This document shows, piece after piece, positions 33,455 to 46,400 of a DNA stretch of 64,000 bases. The notes beneath the pieces were generated by a model. It saw only the letters and a program-made list of their open reading frames with translations, had not been told where the DNA came from and made no database searches. The first letter of the stretch is position 1. Every line of letters starts with the position of its first letter. The position numbers and the translations under genes were made by a program. Source of the stretch: Capnocytophaga sp. oral taxon 863 str. F0517 (lineage in GTDB: Bacteria; Bacteroidota; Bacteroidia; Flavobacteriales; Flavobacteriaceae); NCBI RefSeq assembly GCF_000466425.1, contig NZ_KE992168.1:19908-83907 (forward strand). Direction: 5' to 3'.

Positions 33455-34388
33455 CGATACCTTGGAACATATCTATCCCGAGGGTGATCATGTGGGAGCC
33501 TGAGTTATAGGAGCGTATAGCATTGAGGTTCAAGGCGTAGCCGTAGGCAAAGTAGAACAAGCCTTTCTTAAGACCTAGCATAGGCCCCACGCTCAGTGGC
33601 TTGAACACCTGGTCGTTGATAAGGCGAACCGTAGCCCCTGCCCAGTAATAGTCCTCATAGTCGAACCAACGGAACTTGATATTCACATCCGTTAGCGAAC
33701 GACCATCCCCCTCTAAGTATTGCGCAAAGATAGATGGTTCTATCTCCAAACTACTATTGAAGTCGCGCTTGTAGCGATAACCCGCATACAAATTGTAGTT
33801 CCTCAAATTAGTAGGCTCTTTGATATCGAACATCTCCTGACTTTTATTGAGAATGTTGGTAGCCGAAAGACTCGCAAAAACCCCCTTATAGCGATAGAGT
33901 ACCCCTACCTCAAAGTTGTGGTTGATCGTCGAGCGGTTGTCCGTAACCCCCAAGTCCGCCGAAGGACGTCCCGTATCAGTGAACTTGTCTATATCCACTC
34001 GGAAGGAGTTCACTATATAGGAGATCCCAAAGGAGATAAAATGGTTGTCGTAACTATCCAAAGTTAAGTGGTGAGAAAAGGTAAACTTACCCCCCAGCTG
34101 CTTGGTATATCCATTGCGGTCGTTATAAAGGGATAAGCCCATTCCGCTGCGATTGCCCAAACGCATATCCCCAGAGAGGCTCTGGTAGTCCGGTGCATCC
34201 TTCAGACCTACCCACTGGCTGGTGGCCGATAAGCGCACGCGCACATTATTACCTATACCCGCATAGGTGGGCATAATCAAAAATTCACTATCGGCCAAGT
34301 ACTGATTCCCCGCAGGTAGCTGCAATTCTTGCCCAAATATACTCGGCATGCCCAAAAGCATACATACGCATATCGCTAGTTTTTTCAT
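33429..34388 (-). CDS. PorP/SprF family T9SS-associated membrane protein
   Basis: 319 residues. Signal peptide MKKLAICVCMLLGMPSIFGQ precedes an outer-membrane barrel with the family pattern (YLADSEFLIMPTYAGIGNN, SATSQWVGLKDAPDYQ, the NRSGMGLSLYNDRNGYT segment). In Flavobacterium, SprF is needed for secretion of the SprB adhesin. Here the gene follows the giant adhesin on the same strand with a 94-base repeat-rich gap, matching the sprB-sprF order. The pairing with the upstream adhesin is inferred from position. Confidence 0.92.
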   Translation of the reverse strand: MKKLAICVCMLLGMPSIFGQELQLPAGNQYLADSEFLIMPTYAGIGNNVRVRLSATSQWVGLKDAPDYQSLSGDMRLGNRSGMGLSLYNDRNGYTKQLGGKFTFSHHLTLDSYDNHFISFGISYIVNSFRVDIDKFTDTGRPSADLGVTDNRSTINHNFEVGVLYRYKGVFASLSATNILNKSQEMFDIKEPTNLRNYNLYAGYRYKRDFNSSLEIEPSIFAQYLEGDGRSLTDVNIKFRWFDYEDYYWAGATVRLINDQVFKPLSVGPMLGLKKGLFYFAYGYALNLNAIRSYNSGSHMITLGIDMFQGIGGCNCTER

Positions 34389-34404
34389 TATTCTTTTTTT
34401 AATT

Positions 34405-34478
34405 TCTTTTAGTTATCAGTGGTTAGTGGTTAGTGGTTAGTGGTCAGATGAGAACAACTAACCACTAACTACCAATCC
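34405..34478 (-). repeat. Heptamer repeat tract between adhesin and porP/sprF genes
   Basis: On the minus strand (the coding sense) the tract contains four ACTAACC-type units and a TAGTTAGTGGTTAG stretch that can fold back on them. Same unit as the tract before luxS. Confidence 0.75.
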
Positions 34479-34482
34479 ACTA

Positions 34483-37400
34483 TTATCTAAATAGTGTAAA
34501 GTGTCCTTTGAATTCTCTTGAATCATCCTCTTCCCCTAAGGTGATGATGTACCAATAGTCTCCCGTAGGTAAGGCCTTGCCATTGTAAGTACCATCCCAT
34601 CTCTGTCCGCGGGTGAGTTCCTTGAGCAAGCGCCCATAGCGGTCGTATATCTGGGTGAGGATGTTCGGATACTGCTGGCTGTTGTGTGGCCACCATACAT
34701 CGTTCTCTCCGTCCCCATTCGGTGTAAAGAAGCGTGGAATCTCTATATCTACATAGTCTATATAGTAGACTTCCTGTGCCGTACAGCCCTTGCTGTCTTC
34801 CACTTTGGCTTCGATACGCTTCTTGAGCTTATTATCACTCGGATCCACGCCCTCTGGGTCTTGTATCCTTACAATATAAGTACCTTCGCTGCCTCTATGT
34901 ACCCCATTGAAGTAGTATACATAGCCTGGTATACCATTCTTTCCTAGAAGTCTTAACTCGTTCAGATCTCCTGTGGTTGATGGGTCTTTTATCAGGCTCA
35001 ACTGCTCTATCACTGGCACTACCACTGGGGTGGTTTCTCCTTCACATGTGGTGGTTCCCTCTGTATAGTACAGCTTGATGGTCTGTGGCAAGGACGATGG
35101 GTTCACAGAGGTGTGGTTTCTGTTAATTCTCACCTGTGCCCCTGAGGCAGATCCACTGCTAAAGTTATAGCGAGTAGCCCCTCCATCGAAGGAGTATCTT
35201 ACCTTGCTATAATCTACCGTTCCATCATCGAAGGTGATCACCACATCTCCGTCATAAGCATTATCGCGACAAGTATCCTCATAGGAGGCTTTCACATCCA
35301 AGTTCGGTGCTGCCGTCAAGGCAAACAAGTCTGATTCTCCTGGACACTGCTTGCCATCGCTCGCCCTTACTCGGTAGTTGACCCCTGGGGTAAGTCCCGT
35401 GATGGTGTAAGGCAACATACTTGTTCGGATATTAGGGAAGGTATTGGTCACCACATCCGTGTCTGCCTCTACCAATTCTAATTTATAGATGAGCTCTGCT
35501 GGGGTTCCCGATGGAGAGCCTTTCGGTATGGTTGGGGTTCCTCCCGTTACATTGATCTTGACAAAGCCGGAGGTGTCTCCATAGCATACCAAGTTTGATC
35601 CATCCACCTTGGTGACCTTCACCTCTGGTGGGTTGGAGATGGTAAACTGCTGTTGCTTTTCACAGTTCCAACGGTCTCTCACCACCAAGGTATAGTTACC
35701 CGCTGGCAATTCATCGAACTTGTTGCTGGTCTGCAACGGACGTATTGCGCCTCGCTCGGAGTGGTACAACTCATAGTAATAAGTGGTCTTCGGTGTGGCT
35801 TCCGTTGGGTCGTCATAAGCTCCCCCACGGGCATTCTCTATCACGATCTCCGCATCCTCTACACCTCTACAAGATACCATCGGGATCTGTGGTGGGTCAA
35901 AGTCGATCGGATCTGGTTTGACTACTTTCTTGCTCATCGGTAGGTGTTCCATCACACAGCCCCAAGCATCTTCTACCTTGAACTCGAAGGTGGCTCCTGG
36001 ACTGTTAGATCCTGGCACTTCTATAAAGAGCCAACGGTTATACATCGCCGCTACCGTTTGTGTATGGCCATTGTCTCCTGTCATGGTCACCTTATAAGGG
36101 GCTACCCCTCCGGTGATCTCTATGGAGATTTCCGCACTACCGGTGGCACTACAATCATCCGGTATCTTTAGCTCTGCAGCCAAGTTGATCGGCTGGTCGG
36201 CCTGACGGATGGTAAAGTTGGCCGGTATCTTAGTCACACAGCCGGTACTTGTGGAGGTGGCCGTTACCGTATAGGCTCCATACTTCAAGTCGGTTAGCTC
36301 TTTGGTGGCACTTCCTGGCGCTACCATTTCTGTACGTACCGGATCCGTAGGTCGGGTGATACTCTTGATTTCCAAGGTATAGCCTTCTGTGGCCTGATCC
36401 ACTCCTGCGCTATTGCTTAGGTCTAAGTCGGCTAAGGTAAAGGTGATGGATCCGGTGGCGGTACCATAACACTTCACTGGTTTTTCTAGCGTAGCCGTTA
36501 GCGAGAAGGTATTCGGATCTTGTACCTCATAGGCCGTTCCGTATACAATACAGCCAGTTTCTTCATTGAGTGCCGTGATGCTATAGCTGCCCATAGGCAC
36601 ATTGTCAAAGGTATGACTCACGGTGGCATTGCCTGCCGCTACCGTAAGGGTCTTGCTCTGGTGAGAGCCATCCGCTACGTTTCGCATCGACAAGGTAATA
36701 CGTACATCCTTCGTTGGCGTTGGTGCTAAATTGGCCGTTACCGATACTTTTTCGCCTGCTTGACAGGTGATATCCTGTACCTCGGCGGCCATCACCTGGG
36801 TGACTTTCACAAATGGATCGATCGCCTGAGCTGCCAAGAAGTCAAAGTCCTTATAGTCACAGTGGTTATACTGGGCATCCTTCACGCGCAAGGTGTAGGT
36901 ACCTCCCGCTTGGTTATCAATACGGAACTTAGGTTCTGTAAGCTCTACGTTGCCATCCACTGGCTGGCCTGTGGCTTTGTCTATCAAGGTATAGCGATAC
37001 ACACCGCTACCTCCTTTGACATAGTTGGACTCAAGCTCTAACTTGGCTACCAACTCTTGGTCTGCGCTACACTTGAACTGAGTGGCCACTGCCTTGGTCA
37101 TATCGGCCTGAATCTCTTCTACCCCGAGGATCTTAACCTCCGTGGTGGTCTTACATTCATTATTGCCTTCTACCTCTATCGTATAGATAACGCCTCGCTT
37201 GTGTCCGTAAAGTCCCTTAATCAAGGCCTTACGTCCGCCTGCGGTAATCTCTACCTTACTATTGCTAGCTGACACTGATTGGTAATCGGTAAGACTAGTT
37301 GGATCCAGACTTACCGTACTGTCATCATCCGCATAGCGGGCTGACTTGACAGTGAACTTCATTCCGGCTATAGATTCAGGTGAGGCAAATAAAGTCACTG

Positions 37401-40400
37401 ATCCTCCTCCGTTGGTTTCTCCCAATGCTGCATTCGGATTGAAGCACTTGGAGTCCGTAAAGCCTTGTACTTGTACAATCGGTACTACCTTTTCTCTTAC
37501 CACTATAGTTCGAGCAAATGGACAGTTTGGATATTTCAAGTCTACAATCTCTACCCTGTACTTGCCGGCATCGGCTATATCCAAGGTGAAGTCTGCTGGG
37601 TTGTGAGCCAAGGCTGTATTGCCTATCAGCAGCGTTTCTCCATTGCTGTCTTCCTTGTACAAGCGGTACACATAGTTGTGATTTGGGGTATTGACATTCT
37701 GTACGGTCTTGACCGTAATCTGTCCTTCGCCTGCGGCTCCTGATCGACAGCTGATCAAGCGGGTCTGCTCTACCACATAAGTAGGCTTACCGGTGAAGCT
37801 GAAAGTCTTGATGTTGGACACGCAGACATTCTGATCATAGATTCTTAACTCTCTAGCATTGGCATCGGCATATACATTGCTGATACGTCCTTCCCACTTG
37901 TTAGGGGCTACCTGCTCGAAGTTGATCGGCAAGCGAGCTGTTTCCGAAGCGGCTGACCCTCCCGAAGGACGGAAGGTATAATAGTGCTGGCCTCGACCTA
38001 TCTTATTCATCGTTACCAGTAGCGTAAAGTCGGTGCCTGGGGTACACAAGTTCTCTATCTCCACTTCATCTATATGGGCTGTATCGTCCGCATAAACAGT
38101 CACTGGTGCTGTTACCCAACAGTCATTGGCATCTCTGACATGTACATGCCATATATCTCCCGATACGGTACCGGTGATCTTCTTATCTGTGGTGAAGAAG
38201 GTCTTATCCAATACTAGCTCTGGGCTATTGGTGGTCACCACCTCTGGTTCTGCCCACTTATCTACCGGATCGGTAGCTACCTTAGTAATCGTATAGCGGT
38301 AAGGTGGAATACCATCCTTCACCTTAATACGTACCTGTGCCGAATAATTCGGATTCTCCGGAGTATTACAAGAGGAGTTCTTGATTAGCTCCGGAGTACC
38401 ATCCATGGCCAACGCACGGGGTGCCTTGGCTACCTGGAAGGTTCTAGAGGCTTTCATACAGTGATCTGTCGTTTGGTCTCTTACAACCAAGGTATAGCTC
38501 TTGCCTTCTTGCAACAAGCCGGTGAGGGTCTGTTGGATACGTGCCTTACCATCTGATGCTGAGGTTACCGTTCCACTGTGAATTGGTGTGGCTGTAATCG
38601 GTAGGGTGGTTACAAATGGGTTCGTATAAAGGGCATAGTCATAGTTGGTGCTTGCAACTAAGCCTGCTACTGTGAAGTCTACATAGACATCATTACCACA
38701 GATATTTGGCTTGCGGTTCTGGGTCACCACACCTGAATTGCCATTAGGAATACCCCTTGGGGTTATTATCTTTGTACAGCCCTTATAGTTGGCAATAATC
38801 TGGTATCTCAAGCCATTTTGAAGCGTGAGTGGTACCTTAATTACCCCTGGGGTACTGTCGTCATAAGTGGACGGATTGACCTTCGTATGAGCCGCATAGG
38901 TCTTCGTTGGGTCATAAACTGCAAACTCTAAGTCTGCCTTGTTAATAGTTCCCCCTCTTTCTCTAAATTCTAAGATAACATTAAGCTCATTACAGTTGCC
39001 CGCAGGCCCTGGGGTTTGAGTAATCTCAAGCTCTGAGCCGGCAATGGTCAATGTATTAGGTAATACTACCGAACATCCTGTTCTTAGGTTCGTTACCGCT
39101 ACATAGTATTCTCCTTGACGCAAGTCTTGGATCGTTACCACACCTCCTGTACTATTGCTAAGGTCTTCCTTGGCCTGACCTATCGTAGCACCTGGATAGT
39201 TATTGGCTACCGTAAGTGGCTTGCCATCTGCATCCAAGTCTGTATACAAGCCTACTCTATAGTCTGAGGCAAATGGTGCGGTAAGGGTCAGTTGTACTTC
39301 TCCTAATCTTGGAGATGGGGTACAACGCTCTGGCTGATAGCCACTCACCACAAGGGTCGGTGCTGCTTTCTCTGTGACTCTTACGATTTGGTGAGCCTGA
39401 CATCCCTTACTATCGGTTAGCTCTACATAGTAGTAGCCTGCCACAAGGCCTTGTCCATTGAACTTGTCTGCCGTCAAGATCGTTCCCTGATTGGTTCCAT
39501 TAGAGTGATAGATCTTGATCGTATAAGGGGCTACTCCCTTAGAGCGGTCTATCGCATTTTCTATCGGTAAGAAGCTGCTGCCATTGTACACACCTATCAC
39601 CCCATCTGAGGCGCCCGCACAGTTGATCTCACTGCCTGATAGCCCTGGTGAACTCAAGAAGGCTGGCTCCTGTGCCTCTACCTTCTCGGTGACAAACTGC
39701 TCACAGCCATTGGCATCCGTCAAGCGGAAGTGGTAAGTGCCCTGCGCCTTAAGGTCGATCTCATACTTGACTGTCGTACCTGTGGTAGGAGCGCCTATCT
39801 GTACATTGCCACCATCATTGTCGGTCGATGGGTTATAGCCCGTTGGGTCTGTGGCTTGGCCACCTCGCTTCCACTCTAAGCGGTAAGCGCCGGAGATCTT
39901 ATTACCTCCCTTGGCCATGATTTCTATATGCTCTGATGGATTCGCATTACAGTCGAAGTGGTCATCCGAGGTATGGCCTACCTCCAAGGCTTCACTGATG
40001 GTGATCTCTATCGGAGCAGCTAACTGACAGCCTAAGGCGTCTCTTACCTGTACTTTATATGGGGTCGCTCTTGGAGCTAAGTTCTCAAATTCATATTCCG
40101 TTGGGTTGGCCGGATCACTTAGCCAGTTGCCTGAATTATCCAACTCAAATTCATAGCCTCCATTACCTGTAAGCGCATCTACAATGATCGTACCAGTGCC
40201 TCCTGGGCTAAGACACAAAGTGCCATTGGCCGTTGCCGTTAGCGCTATCTTAGCTGGAACAAAGTAGGACTGTACTGGACTCAAGCAGCCATTGTGGTCT
40301 TTGATCCTGAACTGGTAGCTCTTATTGTCATCCAAGCCTACAAACGCTCCTGTGCTGCCTGTCCATGTGATGTCCGAAGCGGCTACATCTACAAAGTCTG

Positions 40401-43400
40401 GGTCTTCCGGACGTTTCTTCTGTACCGTATAAGGGGACGTACCATGTACTACCTTCACCGTAGCACCGGCCGTTAGCCATGGTGCTACACAGCCCTTAGC
40501 CTGGATCGTCAAATCTTCTATCTCTAACTGTGGTACATCCACTATCGTTGCCGTTTCATTAGTGGCTACCTGGCAATAGGTCTGATCTGCCGCTATCATA
40601 CGGATGTTCAAGGTATGCACCCCTATCGGGGCTTCTATCTCTAACTTATCGGTGCCCACCAGTGGTGTGGCCTCGAAGGTGCCTCCTGATAGCTGGTACT
40701 TATAAGTACTACTTGGCTTCGGATTGGTCAGTTTTACATAGATCTTACCCTTGCCTCCATGACACTTAGGGGGTTCCACCTGGGTGATGCTGGCGGCAAA
40801 GCCTTTGTTCGGATCTACTTGTACCGAGATAGGCTCACCTACCTGGCAAGTCTCCGTCGGTTGGGTTACTTCTATATCATCCAATCCTATGGCTACATTG
40901 TGCACCGTAGTCTCGATAATCAAGCGCGCTCTGGTGCTCTGGTTGAAGCCTACCAAGTCCTCAAAGGTGACCTCCGCTGTCTTCCAGCTCTCTGCTTGTG
41001 ATACCGCGGCTACAGTCTTAGTGAAGCTGCTGGTGCCTACACCCGATGGATTCGGTACCTCTACCACTACGCGTATCGGTGCATTATACTGGGTCTGGTG
41101 GTTCTTTCCTAAATTGATATAGCGGAACTTCACGCTCATCGCGCGCAACTTCACTACATTGTCTAATTCCTTGACAAACAATTGTACATTGCCCGGACCG
41201 GAATGAATCGCATAGTATCTGCCAGTACCTGTCTCACTGCGGTAGATCGCACTACTTGGCAACTGCTTGGTCACCACATGGTTCCCTGCCGATAGCTCGC
41301 CTGTTTCCGTAGCGGCTCCTATACCCACTGGGGCTCCCTCACTCGCATCCAAGCGCTCTAAGTCGCCAAAACCGGTCTTATACAATTCATTGATCGGATG
41401 GGTCGATGGCTCCTTATAGTAGGCGCGTACCACATAGGCTGCTGCCTTACCTGGGATACCTGTGTAAAGAATCGCATTGCCTGCCGCATTAGGACTCTGG
41501 CGTACGGCTCCATCCAAGCTATATTCATAGGTATAGGTCTTGCCCGCTGGAGTGGTCGGAGTAACCGTAAAGGTTCCATTACCCGCACAGTCGTAAGTAA
41601 CTGGTGTGGCCGATAACGTAGGCTTTACAAGCGACTTCTTGGCCATCACTTCTACCTCGGCTATACAGCCGTTATTATCTTTTACATATACTTTGATCTT
41701 CGGATCACTCTCACTACCTCCATCCACATAGAACTCTCTGTCCGTACTATAGACCCCAGTGCCCGAAGTGGACATGAAGCTATAGGTGCCCCCTGGGCCA
41801 GGTACGCCGCCCTTAACCCAATTGACCTTCAAGAGGAATTTGCCATTGTTCGTACAGGTGTTGTCCTTCACCACTCCTATAGAGGCTTCTATAGGTGCCG
41901 GTGAGCTTACCTCTACATCTTGTTTTACTGTACAACGGATCTGTGGGGAAACAGAGGAATGCAAGTAACTGAGTTCTACTCTATACTTTCCTGCACTTAA
42001 ATTGTTGAACTCCCCTGATGCATTGGTCTGTACCGACCAGCTGCTGTCCTCCGTGCCGTCTGTCTTATACTTGAATAGCTGAATCTTTGGTTGTGGTACC
42101 GTGTTGTCCAAAAATCTTGCAGTGATCTTTCCTGCATCCTCACTCGAACATGTAAGACCCGTTACCTCTACATCTACCGCATACTTGGAGGTCTGACCTA
42201 CCTGTACCTCATTGGTCAAGGCAACTCTATCATCCACATCCTTAATCAAGAAAATGTATTTACCCTTGCGGGGTACCTCTATCCACTCTGAAAATTTATC
42301 AGGTGGATCCGTCTGGGCATTGGTCGGAGCACTGGCATTGGTGTATTCCGAATCTGGAATCACATCCAACAACATGCCATCATAAGAACGCTTCGCATAT
42401 TGTCCGTCGATCTTATAAATCAAGTATTTATAGTTTCTCCTTCCGCCTACTATCGTAAAGTCGTATTTGGCTCGGTTACACTGACGCTCCGCCCAGGTGT
42501 TCGTGAACACTACCCTGGCCGTCATCGCATCTGTCTTTGGTATATCTACCCTGATGGTGGTGCTACAATTCGACAAGGCTGAATCCGTAGGGGTCAAGGT
42601 GATATCAAAATTATCTCGTGTCAGGTCATTCGGTACCGCTAAGTTCGGTACCTTTACATAGTGGCTGCCTCTACTATCTACCGCTGGGGTGACATTGGTG
42701 GCCAATACAGCTCCATCTGATACGCGTTTTACAGTGTATTTATAGCTAGTACCCTCTGTGCTCATCACTAAGTTGGCTGCACCCAAGCTCAAAGCAGAGT
42801 GTTCCGTTACTTGTCCTTCCAATGCAGCTGTGATGCCGCCACTCTTCACCTCGAAGAAGTAGGTCTTCACACACGCACCACTACCTACCTTCAAGCGGTA
42901 TCTGCCCGCTCCTGTAAAGGTATAGCTATAGTCCGTAGAGATCGTCTGCCAGCAGCTATCTGTATTCTGGTAGCAGTTCTGTGCATTGCTGGCCGGATCA
43001 CAACCATTGGCTCTTTGCCACTGTACGCCTGCCTGATAGAAGTTGGCTCTCAAGGTATAGCTGCTGCCTGCACAAAGCAAGAAGTGACTTACCCATATAT
43101 TATTATCATTGATACAATGTCCGCCTCTGCCTCCGGCTTGCTCCTTGATCACATCTACATTGGCATCCGTTGAAGAGATCACTCGGATGTATTCTTCCGT
43201 AGCGGTGTCCGCTACTCCTTCACAAGCTACTATCTTCTTTACCATATAGTAGCCTGCTGCTGTAGCTGCGTAAGTAGCGGCCGTCTGGCCAGCTATCTCT
43301 TGATAGGTGCTGCCATTGTCCGCACTGCTATACCACTTATAGCTGGTGTAGCCACTGCCGCGAGCTGTCAAGTTCACCGTACCTCCGCAGAAGAGCTCCA

Positions 43401-46400
43401 ATCTTCTACAGTTGTTATCATTATTATGAATCGATGCCCATGAGCTGTTTCCATCCTTGGTGCCTGCACTCGGACAGCCATTGCCCGTGCTGTATTCAAG
43501 CGATGCTTTGGCTGTTAGCACTGCACTACAAGCATTCTCATACTGCGAGCAATCCGTCTGGTTCCTGATATTTATAGGTATAAAGACATTGACCTTTCTG
43601 TTCTGTCCAAATACGGTTCCGTTGATATTGCTGATAATCAGCACTCTCGGATTATTTGTATCATATTCTACCGTAGTGCCTGTTCCCAACTGGGTCAGTA
43701 GCCCTGGTAAGCGGCTATCTGTAGCCTGTGGCAATTCGTAATTGCCATTGGTATTATCCGGTAAAGTAATCTTCAAGGCACTCGTGCCAAAGCGCTGTGT
43801 CGTCGTGTTCTCTACCGTTACCATATAATAGGCGGTCTCGCCCTTGGCAAAGCTATGTTTCTCTGCTGCCGCATCATTATGCTCTCCTACAAACTTGCCC
43901 GTTACATTTATAGTCACCTGTGGCGCCGTTACCGTTACCTTGAGCCGCTTCTTGCCCTCCGTACCACCATCGGCCTTGCCTTTTACCGTATACTCTACAT
44001 AGCTATCCCCTACCTTGAAGCCATTCCAGCTCGTAGCAGGTGTATTGCCATTGGCATCCGCAGTCGGCTTGTACAGCTCGTTGCCTCCCGCATCCAATAC
44101 CCTCCAGGTCAATCTGTAACCACAGCCCTCACTGTCGGTGATCGTAGGCGCTGTCCAAGTGGCCGTCGTTGCACACAAATTCGTAGGCATGATCTCAGTT
44201 ACATCCGTAAGGGTGCCGATGGCTGCATCTGTGAAGTTCGTTACCTTTAGTGGTACTTCGAGTTTAGAAGTTGTCTTTTCTACTACCGGACAACCACTAT
44301 TAGATTTCATCTTATAAGTCACAAAGTACTTAGCTGCTTTTTGCGGAGAGAAACTAAAGGTTGCCTTTTTTAGCGTGTCTGCTGGCACTCCATTGAACGC
44401 ATCAGCAGGATCAGCCTTCCAACGGATATCATATACAGATTCTGAAAGATCCACTGAAAAAGTCATCGGTTGGTTAAAGCAAGCCTGAGTTACACTAGCT
44501 TGTGCTGCAGGAGCTGTCAAGCTACCAAAATCAGGTACAGGTACCCAACGATCCAGACAGCCCGATTCAAACTTTACCTCATAAGTATCTCCACCGGTAA
44601 GTTTAGGTACATTGGTAAAGGTCGCAAAAGCGTCTTCAAAATTGGTTGGCTTGGTATTGACTACCTTTTTTACCTCATTACCTCCTTGAGTCACAACAGT
44701 CTTAACTCCACCTGATACTTTATATAAAGTATAAGTAATAGGATATTTAGGTACAGAGCCTTGCGGCATCTCTACTCGTATCACCCCTGTATTAGGGTTA
44801 GAGACATCACACATCCCAATGACTGATACAGGAGTTACATCTGTAATATTCTCTATTTCAAATTCTTTGTATATTTCTGTATCATAAGGCCTTGGTAAGT
44901 TAGGGTACATATAGCCATTCTTTCTTGCAGAGGTAGGATCCACTACAGAATAAAGATAACTTCCTGTCTTGATTCCTAGCAAATATTTGCCTGGAGGAAG
45001 ATCTGCTACATTTGCATGATAAACATATTTTTCTTGGCCATCATTTCCTATCGAAAAGTTAGCAGATTTTACAGCTACTCCTTTACGAAGGTGAAGTTTT
45101 GCTTGTCCATTATCTAAATCCTTGTAAACTACTACAGGACTACGTAAAGATGCCGAATAATTCTTCAAAGAAGTAGCTCTAAGAGAAATGGCACCCTTAC
45201 TAACGCCTCCTCCTGATGCACAAGAGGTTCCTACAACAAGTTGAAAGGTATAAGCGGGTGAAGGCACTTGATCTACTGTAAATGTCTTCACCACCGCAGG
45301 CCTGCCAGGACATTGATCCGATAAGGTCATCTTATACTGTCCTATTGGAACATCGGTAAATTGGTAGATAACTTCAGGATTCCCCTCTGGGAGTACTTTG
45401 GTATAGGGGAATTTTACCTCATATTCTCCTGCCAAGTTCCAAGGCCCTGTAGCATTGAATTTTACAGTCTTCTTCCCATCAAGGCGCTCTAACTTTACAG
45501 TAAGCTTATTATTTGCTTTGAAAAAGTCCAACTGACCACTATCTGGATCTGAAGTTCCAAGATACACCTTATTGCCTTTAATTCCCTCTTCTAAAGTTTG
45601 TCCAGGGGTTCCTCCAACGCTGAGATTTATATTACTCAATGGATTTATAGCGTTTACTTGTGCTTGGGTAAACTGTTGGGAGAGGTAGTGTTTGCAGTTC
45701 TTTGTGGTAGAGCCATCTAAACTTCCTGAAGCAGTAGCATACTCTACCTGATAAGTAGAAGCAGCACTATTGGCAATGACTGCAATATGCTCATTGTTAT
45801 TGACTTCATTATAATATCTAAAGAGGTCTCCCTTGTAAGTAGCCGTTGTCCAACTTCCTCCAACTTTTACACGAGACTGTACGGCATTAACATTACAGAA
45901 AGCATTGTAATAGGCATTATTACTAAAGGTTTGGAAATAAGTCTTTAGTAATACATTTTTATCACAAGCAGTACCACTTGTTTTAGCTCCTATATTTAGA
46001 TTGGTATAAGGATGAACTGTAGGAGGGGCTACAGTATGTTGTATTTGTTGGGTTTGGTTATTACTATCTTTATAAGTTATTGTTATCTTATCACCTGGTT
46101 TTACTTGATAATTATCAATTTTATAGATCATCGGATCCCACCAGTTCCAATAACCGAATTCATTTCCATTACCATAAACATTGTATTTCCCTTGCACTCT
46201 CTTAGCTAAGGCCTCATCCTTGATAAATTCACGTACTACGGTAGGACTACCTGTACGTTCTATCTTTACCGTAAGCAAGAATGGAAAATAAGTAGGCCTT
46301 GCCCCCATATGGGTATAGTCCGCTGCTACCGCAAGGTCAAAGAGGTTACAATTGTTACAAGAAGGTACCAAGAACATCTTGAGTCCCTTTGTAGAGAAGA